Made by a program: the position numbers and the translations under genes. The notes under the pieces are model-generated. The model was not told the DNA's origin, made no database searches, and worked only from the letters and a program-made list of their open reading frames with translations. Shown piece by piece: positions 24,648 through 32,250 of a stretch of 54,945 nt of DNA. The DNA comes from an uncultured Ruminococcus sp. (GTDB lineage Bacteria; Bacillota; Clostridia; Oscillospirales; Ruminococcaceae), in contig CAJTLC010000017.1 in the NCBI GenBank assembly GCA_910576995.1, forward strand, positions 1-54,945. The letters are read 5' to 3'. The first letter of the stretch is position 1; each line of letters starts with the position of its first letter.

Positions 24648-25537
24648 CCAAAACCGTCCTTTACGTTATGATCGCCATTATTGCTCTGCTTTGCGCGGGA
24701 TTTTTCGTTGATCCCGAAGAATTGGCAAAATTTGCGGGCGGCGGCAATTCGAACTCGGACGGCGTCAGTGAAGAACTGACGGTTCATTTCATAGACGTTG
24801 GACAGGGCGACAGCATTCTCATAACAGCAGGGGAGGATTCCATGCTGATAGACTGCGGAGAGATCGGAAAGGCGTCTGTAGTTGAAAATTATCTTGCAAG
24901 TCAGGGCGTCGATCAGCTCGATTATGTGATAGGAACGCATCCTCATTCCGATCATATGGGCTGCATGGATGAAATAGTTAATTATTATGACATAGGCGAA
25001 TTGATTCTTCCGCATCTTCCTGCTAAGGATGTTCCCACGACTAAATATTTCGAGAGATTTCTCGACGCAGCCGAAGCGCGCGGTCTGAATATGACGGAAG
25101 CCAAAGTCGGCAGGAAGATTTCGCTCGGAGACGGCGAATGCGAGATAATCGCGCCGTGCAGCGAAAAATACAGCAATACCAATAATTATTCCGTGGGCGT
25201 GATCATTCGTCACGGGGAAAACAGCTTTTTACTTACGGGCGACGCCGAAGCTTCCGCTGAAAAGGAAATGCTTGAATCGGGCAGACTTGCGGATGTTGAC
25301 ATTTACAAGGCAGGTCATCACGGCAGCGATACTTCAAGCAGCGACGGATTTCTGGATAAAATTTCGCCCGAAACAGCCGTTATATCCTGCGGTACGGGAA
25401 ATTCCTACGGTCATCCGTCGAAAAGCACGCTTGATAAATTTGCGGAGCGCGGCATAGAAGTTTATCGTACCGATTTGAGCGGAACTGTAAAAATAATTTC
25501 CGACGGCAAGGAGCTTGCGGTAACGACTGAACGTTGA
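24563..25537 (+). CDS. ComEC/Rec2-like metallo-beta-lactamase-fold hydrolase, membrane-anchored
   Basis: 324 residues. A very basic N-terminus (residues 1-30, many K/R/S) precedes one membrane segment (TVLYVMIAIIALLCAGFF), then a metallo-hydrolase domain with FIDVGQGDSILI, the metal motif GTHPHSDHMG, GDAEASAE and GHHGSDTSSSD. This is the domain found at the end of ComEC and in secreted nucleases of the family; extracellular nuclease or phosphodiesterase activity is likely but unproven. The start overlaps ygiQ by 85 bp; ATG 24644, overlapping by 4 bp, is a plausible alternative that drops the basic region. Confidence 0.85.
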   Translation: MAQKRKRSSGSKRPKGRKASSKGKNQKMTKTVLYVMIAIIALLCAGFFVDPEELAKFAGGGNSNSDGVSEELTVHFIDVGQGDSILITAGEDSMLIDCGEIGKASVVENYLASQGVDQLDYVIGTHPHSDHMGCMDEIVNYYDIGELILPHLPAKDVPTTKYFERFLDAAEARGLNMTEAKVGRKISLGDGECEIIAPCSEKYSNTNNYSVGVIIRHGENSFLLTGDAEASAEKEMLESGRLADVDIYKAGHHGSDTSSSDGFLDKISPETAVISCGTGNSYGHPSKSTLDKFAERGIEVYRTDLSGTVKIISDGKELAVTTER

Positions 25538-25553
25538 AAGGAGAAGCCGAATT

Positions 25554-25769
25554 ATGATAATCGACAGATTCGAGGGCGAATATGCCGTTGTTGAAACGGA
25601 CGGCGGCATGATAAATATAGAGCGCGGCAAGCTTCCTGCGAACGCTGCGGAGGGCGACGTTATTGAACTTCGCGGCGGCGAATATATTATAAATTCCGAG
25701 GAAACGGCTGAAAGGCGCGAAAAAGCCGCAAGCCGTCTCAGAAGGCTTATGGGTAACGACAATGACTGA
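25554..25769 (+). CDS. DUF3006 domain protein
   Basis: 71 residues, a small beta-barrel-like protein beginning MIIDRFEGEYAVVETDGG with a GDVIELRGGEYI segment and a charged helical tail. DUF3006 proteins are usually encoded next to ComEC-type metallo-hydrolases, as here (16 bp downstream). AAAGGAGAAG precedes the start. The end overlaps the next gene by 8 bp. Function unknown. Confidence 0.85.
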   Translation: MIIDRFEGEYAVVETDGGMINIERGKLPANAAEGDVIELRGGEYIINSEETAERREKAASRLRRLMGNDND

Positions 25770-26979
25770 CGTTATAATAATAGGCGCAGGCGCGGCAGGC
25801 TGTATGGCGGCTGTATTTGCGGCAAGATATGGAAAATCCGTGACAATATTCGAGCGGAATGCAAATATCGGCAGAAAACTTCGCATAACGGGAAAGGGAA
25901 GATGTAACGTCACAAATAATTCTTCTGTGGAGGAGCATATGAAGAATATCCCGGTAAACAGCCGTTTTATGTACAGTTCGTTTGCGATGTTCGGCGCGGA
26001 AGATACGATGAATTTCTTTGAGGAACTGGGAGTTCCGCTGAAAACCGAGCGCGGAAACCGCGTTTTCCCCGTCAGCGACAATGCGGAGGATATCGTCAAC
26101 GCTCTTTACAGGGAAATGAAGCGGCTTGGCGTAAAAATCATTCATAAGCGCGTGAAATCGCTGATTCTTGAGGACGGAGAATGCCGCGGAGTTTTTTCCG
26201 ACGGCAAGGAATACCGCGGCGGAAGCGTACTTATTGCCTGCGGAGGGCTTTCATATCCGAAAACAGGTTCGACGGGTGACGGATATTCCCTTGCAGAATC
26301 GGCAGGGCATACCATAACCGAATTGAAGCCGAGCCTTGTTCCCATAGTTTCGGGGGACAAATACTGCGCGGAACTTATGGGATTATCGCTGAGAAACGTT
26401 ACTCTTAAACTTTACGACGGCGAAAAGCTGATATTCAGCGAGTTAGGAGAAATGCTTTTCACTCATTTCGGCGTAAGCGGACCTCTCGTTCTTTCGGCAG
26501 GCAGCCATATTCGAAAGATGCATCCGAACCGCTACAGCTTTAAGATAGATCTGAAGCCTGCGCTGTCCGCGGAACAGCTTGATAACAGAATAAGGCGTGA
26601 TTTTGCGGAGAATCTCAATCGGGATTTCTCCAACGGCGTCAGAAAGCTTCTTCCCGCAAAGCTGATACCTGTAATCGTAAAGCTTTCGGGTATCGAACCC
26701 GAACGGAAGATCAACAGCATTACCAAGGAGGAGCGTCGGCGATTCGGGGAGCTGATAAAGGCGTTTCCCATAAGCATTAAGGGATTTCGTCCAATAGATG
26801 AAGCCATAATCACAAGCGGCGGCGTATCGGTCAGGGAGATCGACCCGAAAACGATGGAGTCGAAGCTTACAAAAGGGCTTTATTTCGCAGGCGAGGTTAT
26901 TGATGTTGACGCGTATACGGGAGGATTCAATTTGCAGATAGCTTTCTCAACGGCTTATGCGGCGGCGCTTTATATGTAA
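25762..26979 (+). CDS. HI0933/BaiN-type FAD-dependent oxidoreductase
   Basis: 405 residues. N-terminal dinucleotide fold IIGAGAAGCMAAVFAARYG, then the family motif RITGKGRCNVTN, a middle domain including SYPKTGSTGDGYSLAE, and the C-terminal FAD contact GEVIDVDAYTGGFNLQIA. Members reduce varied substrates, including bile-acid intermediates (BaiN); the physiological substrate here is unknown. It is translated through an 8-bp overlap with the DUF3006 gene. Confidence 0.92.
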   Translation: MTDVIIIGAGAAGCMAAVFAARYGKSVTIFERNANIGRKLRITGKGRCNVTNNSSVEEHMKNIPVNSRFMYSSFAMFGAEDTMNFFEELGVPLKTERGNRVFPVSDNAEDIVNALYREMKRLGVKIIHKRVKSLILEDGECRGVFSDGKEYRGGSVLIACGGLSYPKTGSTGDGYSLAESAGHTITELKPSLVPIVSGDKYCAELMGLSLRNVTLKLYDGEKLIFSELGEMLFTHFGVSGPLVLSAGSHIRKMHPNRYSFKIDLKPALSAEQLDNRIRRDFAENLNRDFSNGVRKLLPAKLIPVIVKLSGIEPERKINSITKEERRRFGELIKAFPISIKGFRPIDEAIITSGGVSVREIDPKTMESKLTKGLYFAGEVIDVDAYTGGFNLQIAFSTAYAAALYM

Positions 26980-26987
26980 CATATGTG

Positions 26988-27512
26988 ATGCTTATGAAAG
27001 AAAAATTTACAAAAACGGCTTTCCGTTATATATTTGAATTTATGATCTGCGGCTTCGGCGGCTGGGTGTACGAAGTCGTTACCGTGTGGATAATGTGGCG
27101 GTATTTCGACAACCGCGGAATGCTGCATATGCCCATAGTGCCTATATATTCCGTCGGCGCGTTCATACTTTTGGCGATACTCGGAGAGAAAAAGCGTAAT
27201 CCGCTGTTTGTATTCGCTTTTTCAGCCGTAATTACCACGATATTCGAACTCGCCGCGTCATATGTTCTGGAATTTATATTTCATAGGCAATTCTGGACGT
27301 ATCGGACGTGGTGGGGATCGATACTCGATCGAGCGAGCGTAATATCAAGCGCGATATTCGGTATATTTGCAGTAATATATTTTTTCGTAATTCACCCTCT
27401 TTCGGGGAAACTGACGAAAAAATTACCTGTTCCGATCTGCGTCGGAGCAAGCGTTATTGCAGTAACGGCTGTTCTGGCAGATCTTATTATATCAGTTAAT
27501 CAATTGCTTTAA
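26988..27512 (+). CDS. CmpB-like putative ABC-transporter permease family membrane protein
   Basis: About 174 residues with four or five membrane segments. The first contains FMICGFGGWVYEVV, and a later one carries ELAASYVLEF followed by FWTYRTWWGS, both typical of the CmpB-like family. The family is named as a permease but is poorly characterised. The start is uncertain: GTG 26985, ATG 26988 and ATG 26994 are in frame and none has a clear ribosome site; it may be translated by reinitiation from the gene ending 26979. Confidence 0.78.
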   Translation: MLMKEKFTKTAFRYIFEFMICGFGGWVYEVVTVWIMWRYFDNRGMLHMPIVPIYSVGAFILLAILGEKKRNPLFVFAFSAVITTIFELAASYVLEFIFHRQFWTYRTWWGSILDRASVISSAIFGIFAVIYFFVIHPLSGKLTKKLPVPICVGASVIAVTAVLADLIISVNQLL

Positions 27513-27524
27513 AGGAGAAGAAAA

Positions 27525-28184
27525 ATGAGTACTGTAAACATTGCTATAGACGGACCTGCCGGTGCAGGAAAAAGCACGATAGCGAAAATGGTTTCCGCTG
27601 AAATGGGATATATTTATGTCGATACGGGTGCGATGTATCGTGCTGTTGCATTATATATCACAGAGAATAATATTGACGACGCTTCGATTGAAAACGAACT
27701 GAAAAACGCTGATATTTCTTTGAAATTCGTAGACGGCTCGCAGCGTGTTCTCCTCGGCGGCAGAGACGTTTCCGAGCTTATCAGAACTCCCGAAATATCC
27801 ATGGCGGCGTCAAGAACGTCGGCTCTTCCTGCGGTTCGCGCGTATCTTTTTGAACTTCAGAAGAAAATCGCAAGGGAGAATAATGTTATAATGGACGGCA
27901 GGGATATCGGCACGGTCGTTCTGCCAAACGCTGATGTGAAAATTTTCCTGACGGCTGCGGCTGAAGAGCGTGCTTCGAGACGTTATAAGGAACTTGCGGA
28001 AAAGCCTGGTCACCCTGCTTATGAAGAGATCCTGAAAGATATTATCCAGCGCGATTATCAGGATATGAATCGCGAGACCGCGCCGCTGAAACAGGCTGAG
28101 GACGCCGTTCTTGTGGATACTACCGAACTTACTCTCGAACAGTCCGCAGATGCGATTATAAAAGTAATTAAGGAGAAAATATAA
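27525..28184 (+). CDS. cmk: Cytidylate kinase
   Basis: 219 residues, standard length. The P-loop is IDGPAGAGKSTIAKMV, with TGAMYRAVAL, MDGRDIGTVVLPNAD and the RDYQDMNRETAPL lid/NMP region. It phosphorylates CMP and dCMP. AAAGGAGAAGAAAA precedes ATG 27525. The stop overlaps the plsC start (TAATG). cmk-plsC-ispH/S1 is a conserved clostridial block. Confidence 0.96.
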   Translation: MSTVNIAIDGPAGAGKSTIAKMVSAEMGYIYVDTGAMYRAVALYITENNIDDASIENELKNADISLKFVDGSQRVLLGGRDVSELIRTPEISMAASRTSALPAVRAYLFELQKKIARENNVIMDGRDIGTVVLPNADVKIFLTAAAEERASRRYKELAEKPGHPAYEEILKDIIQRDYQDMNRETAPLKQAEDAVLVDTTELTLEQSADAIIKVIKEKI

Positions 28185-28819
28185 TGTTTTATTATTTCTG
28201 CAAATTTCTGGTAATGGTGGGATTTCGCATTGCTTTTCGAATGAGATATTTAGGCAGAGAAAATATTCCAAAAGATTCTCCTGTCATTTATGCTTCGAAT
28301 CATCGTACGAACGCCGATCCTCCCGTTGTCGGAAGTGGCGCGCGCGGAAGATGCGTATTTATGGCGAAAGAAGAGCTTTTTCAAGGAAATATCCTCTTTA
28401 AATGGCTTATTCAGGCATTGGGAGCATTCCCCGTATCGCGCGGAAAAGGCGATTCGGGAACGCTTGATACGGCTGTTGAAAAGCTTAACAAAGGCAGAAG
28501 CCTTACGATTTTTCCTGAGGGAACGCGTTCGAAAGACGGAAAAGTTCACCGTGGTCATTCCGGAGCTGCCGTTATAGCGGTTCGTGCCAATAAACCGATA
28601 ATTCCCGTGGGCATAGTTTTCGGCGAAAAGCTGAAATTCCGCACTCCTGTTACCGTAAAATACGGAAAACCTATCCGTCCGGCTGAATATGTCGAAGATC
28701 TTGAAAATCCGAATCCCAGACAGCTTGTAAAGCTTAAAAACCGATATATGGCGGATATAAAGCGTCTTGTCGAGGGCGATTTTGTGGCTGACAATAAAAA
28801 GGAGGACGGCAATGAGTAA
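28184..28819 (+). CDS. plsC: 1-acyl-sn-glycerol-3-phosphate acyltransferase
   Basis: 211 residues. The catalytic HX4D motif is NHRTNADPP, the substrate motif is FPEGTRSKDG, and there is one hydrophobic N-terminal segment. It adds the second acyl chain to make phosphatidic acid at the membrane. It overlaps cmk by 1 bp and the ispH/S1 gene by 8 bp, so all three are translationally coupled. Confidence 0.93.
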   Translation: MFYYFCKFLVMVGFRIAFRMRYLGRENIPKDSPVIYASNHRTNADPPVVGSGARGRCVFMAKEELFQGNILFKWLIQALGAFPVSRGKGDSGTLDTAVEKLNKGRSLTIFPEGTRSKDGKVHRGHSGAAVIAVRANKPIIPVGIVFGEKLKFRTPVTVKYGKPIRPAEYVEDLENPNPRQLVKLKNRYMADIKRLVEGDFVADNKKEDGNE

Positions 28820-30767
28820 AGTTACTGTTGCAAAATCCGCAGGTTTCTGTTTTGGTGTTGACAGAGCTGTAAAAATGGTGTATAATGAATTGGAAGAGAA
28901 TACGAGGGTCGCTACTCTCGGTCCTATAATCCATAATCAGGATGTCGTGGACGATATGCAGGATAAGGGCGCGCGGCTCATCGAAAGCGTCGATGAACTT
29001 CTGCCCGATGAAACTGTGGTTATACGTTCGCACGGCGTAGGCAGGAGCGTTTATGATGAAATCGCCGCTAAGGGAAACAGAATGCTCGACGCAACTTGTC
29101 CTTTCGTTGCAAAGATACACAAGATAGTTGCCGAAAAGACGAAAGAAGGTTATCTGATCCTGATCGCCGGTGATGTGAATCATCCGGAAGTTCAAGGAAT
29201 TATAGGGCATTGTGAACAAAATTATTTCGTATTTAAGGATAATTTTGAGCTAAAACACTTTTTTGAAAAAAATGATAATTTTTTCGGAAAAAAGCTTGCA
29301 TTTGTCGCGCAAACGACGTATAATATAGTAGTATGGGAAGAGTGTTTAAAGGTGATTCCTAAGGACGATCCCGATATTGTCATATTCGATACTATTTGCA
29401 ACGCCACCGATACAAGACAGTCAGATGCGGCTGAGCTTGCTAAAAGCTCTGACATTATGCTCGTTGTCGGAGGAAAACACAGCTCCAACACGGTCAAGCT
29501 GTATGAAGTGTGCAGCCGTTACTGCAAAACGTATCACATAGAAAATTCGGACGAGCTTTCATCTTTGAAGCTGCCCTGTGCCGGCAAAATCGGCATAACA
29601 GCCGGGGCTTCCACGCCGGCATATATAATCAAGGAGGTACAAACCAAAATGACAGAAAATGTAAATCTTACTGCAAATCCGGATGAGGAGATCGATTTTG
29701 CTGAGGCTCTCGATCAGTCATTCAAAAAAATACATACAGGAGAGAAAGTTAAGGGCGTAGTTGTAAGCGTTGACAACGCTGAGATCACTGTTGATCTGGG
29801 TACAAAGCATACAGGTTATGTAAAGCTTGAGGATCTTACCGACGATTCTTCCAAGAAACCCGCAGATATCGTTAATGTCGGCGATGAGATTGACCTTATC
29901 GTTATTAAAGTGAACGATTCTGAAGGCACGGTTGTCCTTTCCAAGAAGAAGGTTGACGAGCAGGCAGGTTATGATACCATTGTTAAGGCTAAAGAAGAGG
30001 GAACTGTTCTTGAGGGCGTTGTAAGCCGTATTGTAAACAAGGGCGTTACTCTCAATTACCTCGGCGTAAGAGTGTTTATTCCCGCTTCGCAGACAGGGCT
30101 CCCCAGAGGCGCAGAGCTTGATCAGCTTAACAAGCAGAAGGTTGAATTCAAGATCATCGAAGTTGACGAGGGCGGCAAGAGAAGAGCCGTAGGTTCTATC
30201 AAGGCTGTTGAGTCTGCTAAGAAGGAAGAGGCTAAGGCTGCATTCTGGGCGGAGGCTGAGATCGGCAAGACATATGTCGGCAAGGTTAAGTCGCTTACAA
30301 GCTTTGGCGCATTCGTTGACCTCGGCGGCATCGACGGAATGGTTCATATTTCTGAACTTTCATGGAAGAGAATCAAGCACCCCAGCGAAGTTGTAAGCGT
30401 TGGAGATACTCTTGAAGTTTACATCAAGGATCTTAACGCTGCTGAAAACAGAATTTCTCTCGGCTTCAAGAAAGCGGAGGATAATCCTTGGGAGATCTTC
30501 AAGACTCAGTACAGCGTAGGCGACGTTGTTAAGGCAACTATCGTTTCTATCACAAGCTTCGGCGCATTCGCTCAGATCATTGACGGAGTCGACGGTCTTA
30601 TCCACATTTCTCAGATCGCTGACAAGAAAGTCGAGAATGTTAAGGATATTCTTTCCGTAGGCGACGTTGTTGATGTTAAGATCATTGAGATCGATACGGA
30701 TTCCAAGAGAATCAGCATTTCTATGCGCGCTCTTATCGAGGATTCCGACGAAGAAGCTGAAGATTAA
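28812..30767 (+). CDS. ispH: HMBPP reductase (IspH) fused to four S1 RNA-binding domains
   Basis: 651 residues. Residues 1-279 are IspH with its three cluster cysteines C13 (AGFCFGVD), C96 (DATCPFV) and C196 (TICNATDTRQ) and histidines H42, H74 and H124; it makes IPP and DMAPP in the MEP pathway. Residues 280-651 hold four S1 domains (from about 303, 388, 478 and 563), like ribosomal protein S1. The IspH-S1 fusion is known in Clostridia. ATG 28812 has AAAAGGAGGA upstream. The S1 half uses a more restricted, highly-expressed-type codon set (GTT, AAG, CTT) than the IspH half. Confidence 0.94.
   Translation: MSKVTVAKSAGFCFGVDRAVKMVYNELEENTRVATLGPIIHNQDVVDDMQDKGARLIESVDELLPDETVVIRSHGVGRSVYDEIAAKGNRMLDATCPFVAKIHKIVAEKTKEGYLILIAGDVNHPEVQGIIGHCEQNYFVFKDNFELKHFFEKNDNFFGKKLAFVAQTTYNIVVWEECLKVIPKDDPDIVIFDTICNATDTRQSDAAELAKSSDIMLVVGGKHSSNTVKLYEVCSRYCKTYHIENSDELSSLKLPCAGKIGITAGASTPAYIIKEVQTKMTENVNLTANPDEEIDFAEALDQSFKKIHTGEKVKGVVVSVDNAEITVDLGTKHTGYVKLEDLTDDSSKKPADIVNVGDEIDLIVIKVNDSEGTVVLSKKKVDEQAGYDTIVKAKEEGTVLEGVVSRIVNKGVTLNYLGVRVFIPASQTGLPRGAELDQLNKQKVEFKIIEVDEGGKRRAVGSIKAVESAKKEEAKAAFWAEAEIGKTYVGKVKSLTSFGAFVDLGGIDGMVHISELSWKRIKHPSEVVSVGDTLEVYIKDLNAAENRISLGFKKAEDNPWEIFKTQYSVGDVVKATIVSITSFGAFAQIIDGVDGLIHISQIADKKVENVKDILSVGDVVDVKIIEIDTDSKRISISMRALIEDSDEEAED
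29631..29651 (+). promoter_or_regulatory. Internal Shine-Dalgarno and ATG at the IspH/S1 junction
   Basis: AAGGAGGT at 29631-29638, complementary to the 16S rRNA 3' end, lies about 10 nt before an in-frame ATG at 29649 (codon 280). That ATG is exactly at the domain boundary. Internal initiation would make a free 372-residue S1 protein. Confidence 0.6.
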
Positions 30768-30793
30768 TTTCAGTATCGTAAAATTGATAATTC

Positions 30794-30822
30794 TAAAGGC
30801 TGTACCTATGGTGCAGCCTTTA
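30794..30822 (+). terminator. Hairpin after ispH/S1
   Basis: A 13-bp stem TAAAGGCTGTACC / GGTGCAGCCTTTA with one G-T pair and a 3-nt loop. There is no strong T-run and the next ribosome site is 10 bp on, so it may be an attenuating hairpin or a weak terminator. Confidence 0.55.
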
Positions 30823-30842
30823 CTATTAAAGAGGTGATATTT

Positions 30843-31520
30843 ATGGGACATTACACAGACCCGAATACATTTGCCGAAAATTCAGGAAATGTGAAGCTTT
30901 CAAAGAAAAAATTCAAACGTGTGCGCGATGATATACTTGAATTGTCGGCTTTGGAAAAATCACGTTTCAACAGCAATTTCGAGCGTATAAACGAATATAT
31001 GATGTGCGGCGATACACAGCCGGCGATCGTTTATTCTGTAGATCCGCTGATTATTTCGGCGTATTCCGATGAAATGGACGGCGTTGTTTTTCTGGAGTTT
31101 CCGCAAAAACTTGCGGAGATTTATAATTTGCATGAGGGCATGAGGCTTGTTACGTCGAATGTGTATACATATGGCAGCAGAACCGTAAAGGACATTACTG
31201 CGGGCGACGGCTATCTGAAAAGATATTCCGATTTTACGCCGATAGTGCAGTTGTTTTTGACTGACAGCGAAGAATATGCAATGAGACGCACGGGGCTTTT
31301 TGATGAGGAAGTGTGGGACAGGGTGAACCGCCTTACTGAAGAATATTCCCGCAGCAATAACCAAGCTCGCGATGGGTTTTACTATCTCAAAGAAGATAAT
31401 TCGTGGAGAGATGAAAATGAATCTAAAGGCTTTTTTGATCTCACAAATATTACTCCTACAGTGATATTCGGTGCGGTCTGCATTATAGTAGGCGTATTTA
31501 TTTTTATGCTTTACCAATAA
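30843..31520 (+). CDS. Uncharacterised protein with C-terminal membrane anchor
   Basis: 225 residues. A cytoplasmic-looking, charged N-terminal region of about 195 residues (SYSRS-type linker near 165-170) ends in one membrane segment, PTVIFGAVCIIVGVFIFML. No cysteines arranged as metal sites and no known motif. ATG 30843 has GAGGTG 7 nt upstream. I do not recognise it; a tail-anchored protein is the structural description. Confidence 0.65.
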   Translation: MGHYTDPNTFAENSGNVKLSKKKFKRVRDDILELSALEKSRFNSNFERINEYMMCGDTQPAIVYSVDPLIISAYSDEMDGVVFLEFPQKLAEIYNLHEGMRLVTSNVYTYGSRTVKDITAGDGYLKRYSDFTPIVQLFLTDSEEYAMRRTGLFDEEVWDRVNRLTEEYSRSNNQARDGFYYLKEDNSWRDENESKGFFDLTNITPTVIFGAVCIIVGVFIFMLYQ

Positions 31521-31591
31521 AATATAGGCGATATTATGCGACTTATGCGCATTTTTATGACAAATGTCACTTCTGTAATTACAAAAATCCC

Positions 31592-31620
31592 TTGAAAAAT
31601 TTTCCTTGTGATGATATAAT
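31592..31620 (+). promoter_or_regulatory. Promoter of the zinc-ribbon gene
   Basis: TTGAAA and TATAAT 17 bp apart, about 34 bp before the start codon. A TGACA-AA-TGTCA inverted pair lies 23 bp before the -35. Confidence 0.65.
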
Positions 31621-31653
31621 TAAGAAAAACAATTTTGTTAGGAAGTGTTTTTG

Positions 31654-32109
31654 ATGAATCAGAACATAAATGATTTTAAATTTTGCACTCGCTGCGGAAC
31701 TCGACTCCCCAAAACGGCTGTGATATGCTATAAATGTGATACAAAGCAGAATATTTTTCCAAATATGCAGAATCGGGGTTCGGGAGTAAATCTTTCAAAG
31801 GAGGAGAATGTGCAGGATGTTTCTTTCAGAGAAGTGAATACAGAGGGTAAATCTGCGGAATTCGGCGAAGTTGCGGCTGAAAAGGGAAAGATCGACATTA
31901 TGAATGCAGGGGTGATCGTGCTTATAGGAATAGCAGTTGCAGCGGCTTCACTGTTTGCATATATGATAATGTCATTTAATCGCGATAGAAAATTCTATGA
32001 TGAGTATAAGGCTGAATCTAAAACTTCTGCTGTCGAAATAATCAACGATCGTGATAGTGAATCCGATAATATAATAGAACCCAGCGAATACGACGCGGGT
32101 TGGGATTAA
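31654..32109 (+). CDS. Zinc-ribbon protein with one membrane segment
   Basis: 151 residues. The N-terminus holds a CxxC-x(n)-CxxC zinc ribbon (FCTRCGTRLPKTAVICYKCD), then a polar linker, one membrane segment (GVIVLIGIAVAAASLFAYMIM, about 90-110) and an acidic C-terminal tail. Such N-terminal ribbon plus transmembrane proteins are common in Firmicutes and mostly uncharacterised. ATG 31654 has AGGAAG upstream. A different function from the cellulase gene after it is likely, as that gene has its own promoter. Confidence 0.75.
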   Translation: MNQNINDFKFCTRCGTRLPKTAVICYKCDTKQNIFPNMQNRGSGVNLSKEENVQDVSFREVNTEGKSAEFGEVAAEKGKIDIMNAGVIVLIGIAVAAASLFAYMIMSFNRDRKFYDEYKAESKTSAVEIINDRDSESDNIIEPSEYDAGWD

Positions 32110-32112
32110 GAG

Positions 32113-32159
32113 TCTGGGACAGCATCCCCCTGCATATTGCAGCACAAGTAAAAATTCTC
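32113..32159 (+). repeat. Decayed copy of the 7087-7131 palindrome repeat
   Basis: GGGACAGCATCCCC followed by GCAGCACAAGTAAAAATT corresponds to GGGACAGCGTCCCC and the identical 18-nt tail at 7114-7131. Only part of the hairpin remains. It lies just upstream of the first GH9 promoter, as the other copy lies upstream of asnB. Confidence 0.65.
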
Positions 32160-32166
32160 AAAAACC

Positions 32167-32195
32167 TTGACAAAAGGCTGAAAATAGTGTATAGT
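32167..32195 (+). promoter_or_regulatory. Promoter of the first GH9 gene
   Basis: TTGACA and TATAGT with 17-bp spacing, 55 bp before the start codon. Near consensus. Confidence 0.75.
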
Positions 32196-32250
32196 AAAAT
32201 TATAAAGGGGTAGTGTTTTTGCTACCCGAAAACGAGGGGGTAATACAATC

